A DNA stretch of 15,647 nucleotides from Phycisphaerales bacterium UBA1845 (GTDB lineage Bacteria; Planctomycetota; Phycisphaerae; UBA1845), in NCBI GenBank assembly GCA_002338715.1, contig DDIR01000019.1:45124-60770 (forward strand). Reading direction: 5' to 3'. Below are positions 15,019 through 15,647 of the stretch, in pieces. A program made the position numbers and the translations under genes. The notes under the pieces are model-generated. The model saw only the letters and a list, made by a program, of their open reading frames with translations, searched no databases and had not been told where the DNA came from. Numbering within the stretch: position 1 is the first letter of the stretch; every line of letters begins with the position of its first letter.

Positions 15019-15647
15019 TTATTTCAGAACCGTCACATGCCCGCGGTGGACTGGTTTGCGTTTGTCACCATTGCCTCGATGTTGTCCTCCGTTCGGTGAG
15101 CAGCCCCCTCCCGAACCGCCACCTGTCGCAAAGCCGCAGTACTTCAAGACGGTGACGTGATAATTCGGATGGTATCCGTCGCAACCTTTCATTCCGCAAC
15201 GGCAGCCCTTCTGCGCTCTGGTCGTTGCGCCCGACGAAACACCGACGCCGCCGCCACCACCATTGGCAACACCGTGCAACTTCCACGTTCTCGGTCCGCA
15301 TCCGGGACCGGAATGGCACGGACCCTTGCACGCGACGCAGTAGACGCATCGCCCACCGCAATCGGTGCGGCCACAGTTCTTACACTTGCGTGCGAGGCCA
15401 GCCGCTTCGCCTTCACCGGAGCCGTCTGGCTGGGGTGAGACGATGCCCGAATTGTTGGATCGCGACGAGTTGTAGCCGGGGCCCGATGAAGTCTCCATCG
15501 CCTTGAGCACTGTCACGTGTCCGTGGTGGCGCGAAGACGCAACGCTCGACGACGCGGGTTCGACGTACGACCGGCAATGGTCACGCGTCGCGGCGCAACT
15601 CATGTCCGGACATCGATATGGCTTCTCGGCTGGGCAGCTATTGCCCC
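15019..15647 (-). CDS. Cys/Gly-rich protein with three HVTVLK motifs (3' part, cut by the right edge)
   Basis: I do not recognise this family. The frame is open from the right edge to a TAA at 15019-15021, at least 208 residues; an internal ATG is at 15603 but upstream codons continue in the same style (SCPAEKPYRCPDMSC), so the true start is outside the window. The part visible holds a disulfide-type stretch (CPAEKPYRCPDMSCAATRDH), a Ser-rich segment, a dense Cys cluster (KCKNCGRTDCGGRCVYCVAC and on to GPGCG), a Gly run, and a second cluster (CRCGMKGCDGYHP). The hexapeptide HVTVLK occurs three times (15502-15519, 15142-15159, 15022-15039), the last at the very C-terminus. Each copy uses different synonymous codons, which is good evidence that this strand is translated. 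The Cys spacing could serve disulfides in a surface protein or zinc binding. A plus-strand frame over 14955-15155 competes weakly. Confidence 0.65.
   Translation of the reverse strand, partial: GNSCPAEKPYRCPDMSCAATRDHCRSYVEPASSSVASSRHHGHVTVLKAMETSSGPGYNSSRSNNSGIVSPQPDGSGEGEAAGLARKCKNCGRTDCGGRCVYCVACKGPCHSGPGCGPRTWKLHGVANGGGGGVGVSSGATTRAQKGCRCGMKGCDGYHPNYHVTVLKYCGFATGGGSGGGCSPNGGQHRGNGDKRKPVHRGHVTVLK
15022..15039 (-). repeat. HVTVLK motif, copy 3 (C-terminal end)
   Basis: Codons CAT GTG ACG GTT CTG AAA, followed directly by the stop. Preceded by VHRG. Confidence 0.8.
15142..15159 (-). repeat. HVTVLK motif, copy 2
   Basis: Codons CAC GTC ACC GTC TTG AAG, preceded by HPNY and followed by YCGFATGGG. 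It lies exactly 120 bases (40 codons) from copy 3. Confidence 0.8.
15502..15519 (-). repeat. HVTVLK motif, copy 1
   Basis: Codons CAC GTG ACA GTG CTC AAG, preceded by RHHG and followed by AMETSS. It lies exactly 360 bases (120 codons) from copy 2. Confidence 0.8.

Noticed and set aside
15262..15399. Further HVTVLK copies at the 40-codon phase positions
   Set aside because: The residues there read LHGVAN and GLARKC. Only a loose resemblance of KLHGVANGGG to KYCGFATGGG exists, and it is out of the 40-codon phase.

Overview
The window looks like chromosomal DNA from a member of the Planctomycetota, possibly a Phycisphaerae-like lineage. No marker gene fixes the taxonomy. The inference rests on a combination of gene types: secreted proteins with dockerin-like calcium-binding repeats (GDxNxDxxxDLxD), a PEP-CTERM protein ending VPEPS-hydrophobic-RRRR, a choice-of-anchor B type protein, and an ECF sigma factor followed by a transmembrane Ser/Thr kinase with kinesin-light-chain-like TPRs. 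Base composition is moderately GC-rich. I found no tRNA, rRNA, CRISPR array, insertion sequence or phage gene.

Layout. (1) 1-438, minus: 5' part of a secreted choice-of-anchor B-like protein that runs off the left edge. (2) 708-1928, plus: secreted protein with four C-terminal EF-hand/dockerin-like loops, behind a recognisable promoter. (3) 2133-3002, plus: PEP-CTERM protein with its own promoter and a strong Shine-Dalgarno. (4) 3100-4425 and 4674-5981, minus: two tandem paralogous lipoproteins with an Asp-Pro-rich linker, a lipocalin-like middle region and a propeller-like C-terminal half; a strong intrinsic terminator lies between 3002 and 3100. (5) 6139-6756 and 6802-9573, plus: a two-gene regulatory unit, ECF sigma factor (TTG start) plus TPR Ser/Thr kinase, divergent from the lipoproteins across a 157-base region holding an inverted repeat. 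(6) 9583-12372, minus: secreted M1-family zinc aminopeptidase-like protein with dockerin-like repeats and a C-terminal beta-rich domain, meeting the kinase gene tail to tail with 9 bases between them. (7) 12648-12995, plus: very small HAD-family protein. (8) 13043-14953, plus: multi-pass membrane protein of GT-C glycosyltransferase type. (9) 15019-15647, minus: 3' part of a Cys/Gly-rich protein that runs off the right edge and carries three copies of a hexapeptide, HVTVLK.

Most of the window is cell-surface or secreted biology: six of the ten genes have a signal peptide or lipobox, one is an integral membrane protein, and the right-edge gene looks extracellular although its N-terminus is missing. 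The sigma/kinase pair is the only obvious regulatory unit and could control the lipoproteins on the other side of the shared intergenic region, but only position and a repeated half-site suggest this. No gap between called genes exceeds 300 bases.

The most unusual observation is at the right edge. The HVTVLK hexapeptide is encoded three times with different synonymous codons and no amino-acid change, at spacings of exactly 40 and 120 codons, with the last copy ending the protein. This indicates selection on the peptide in a protein family I do not recognise.
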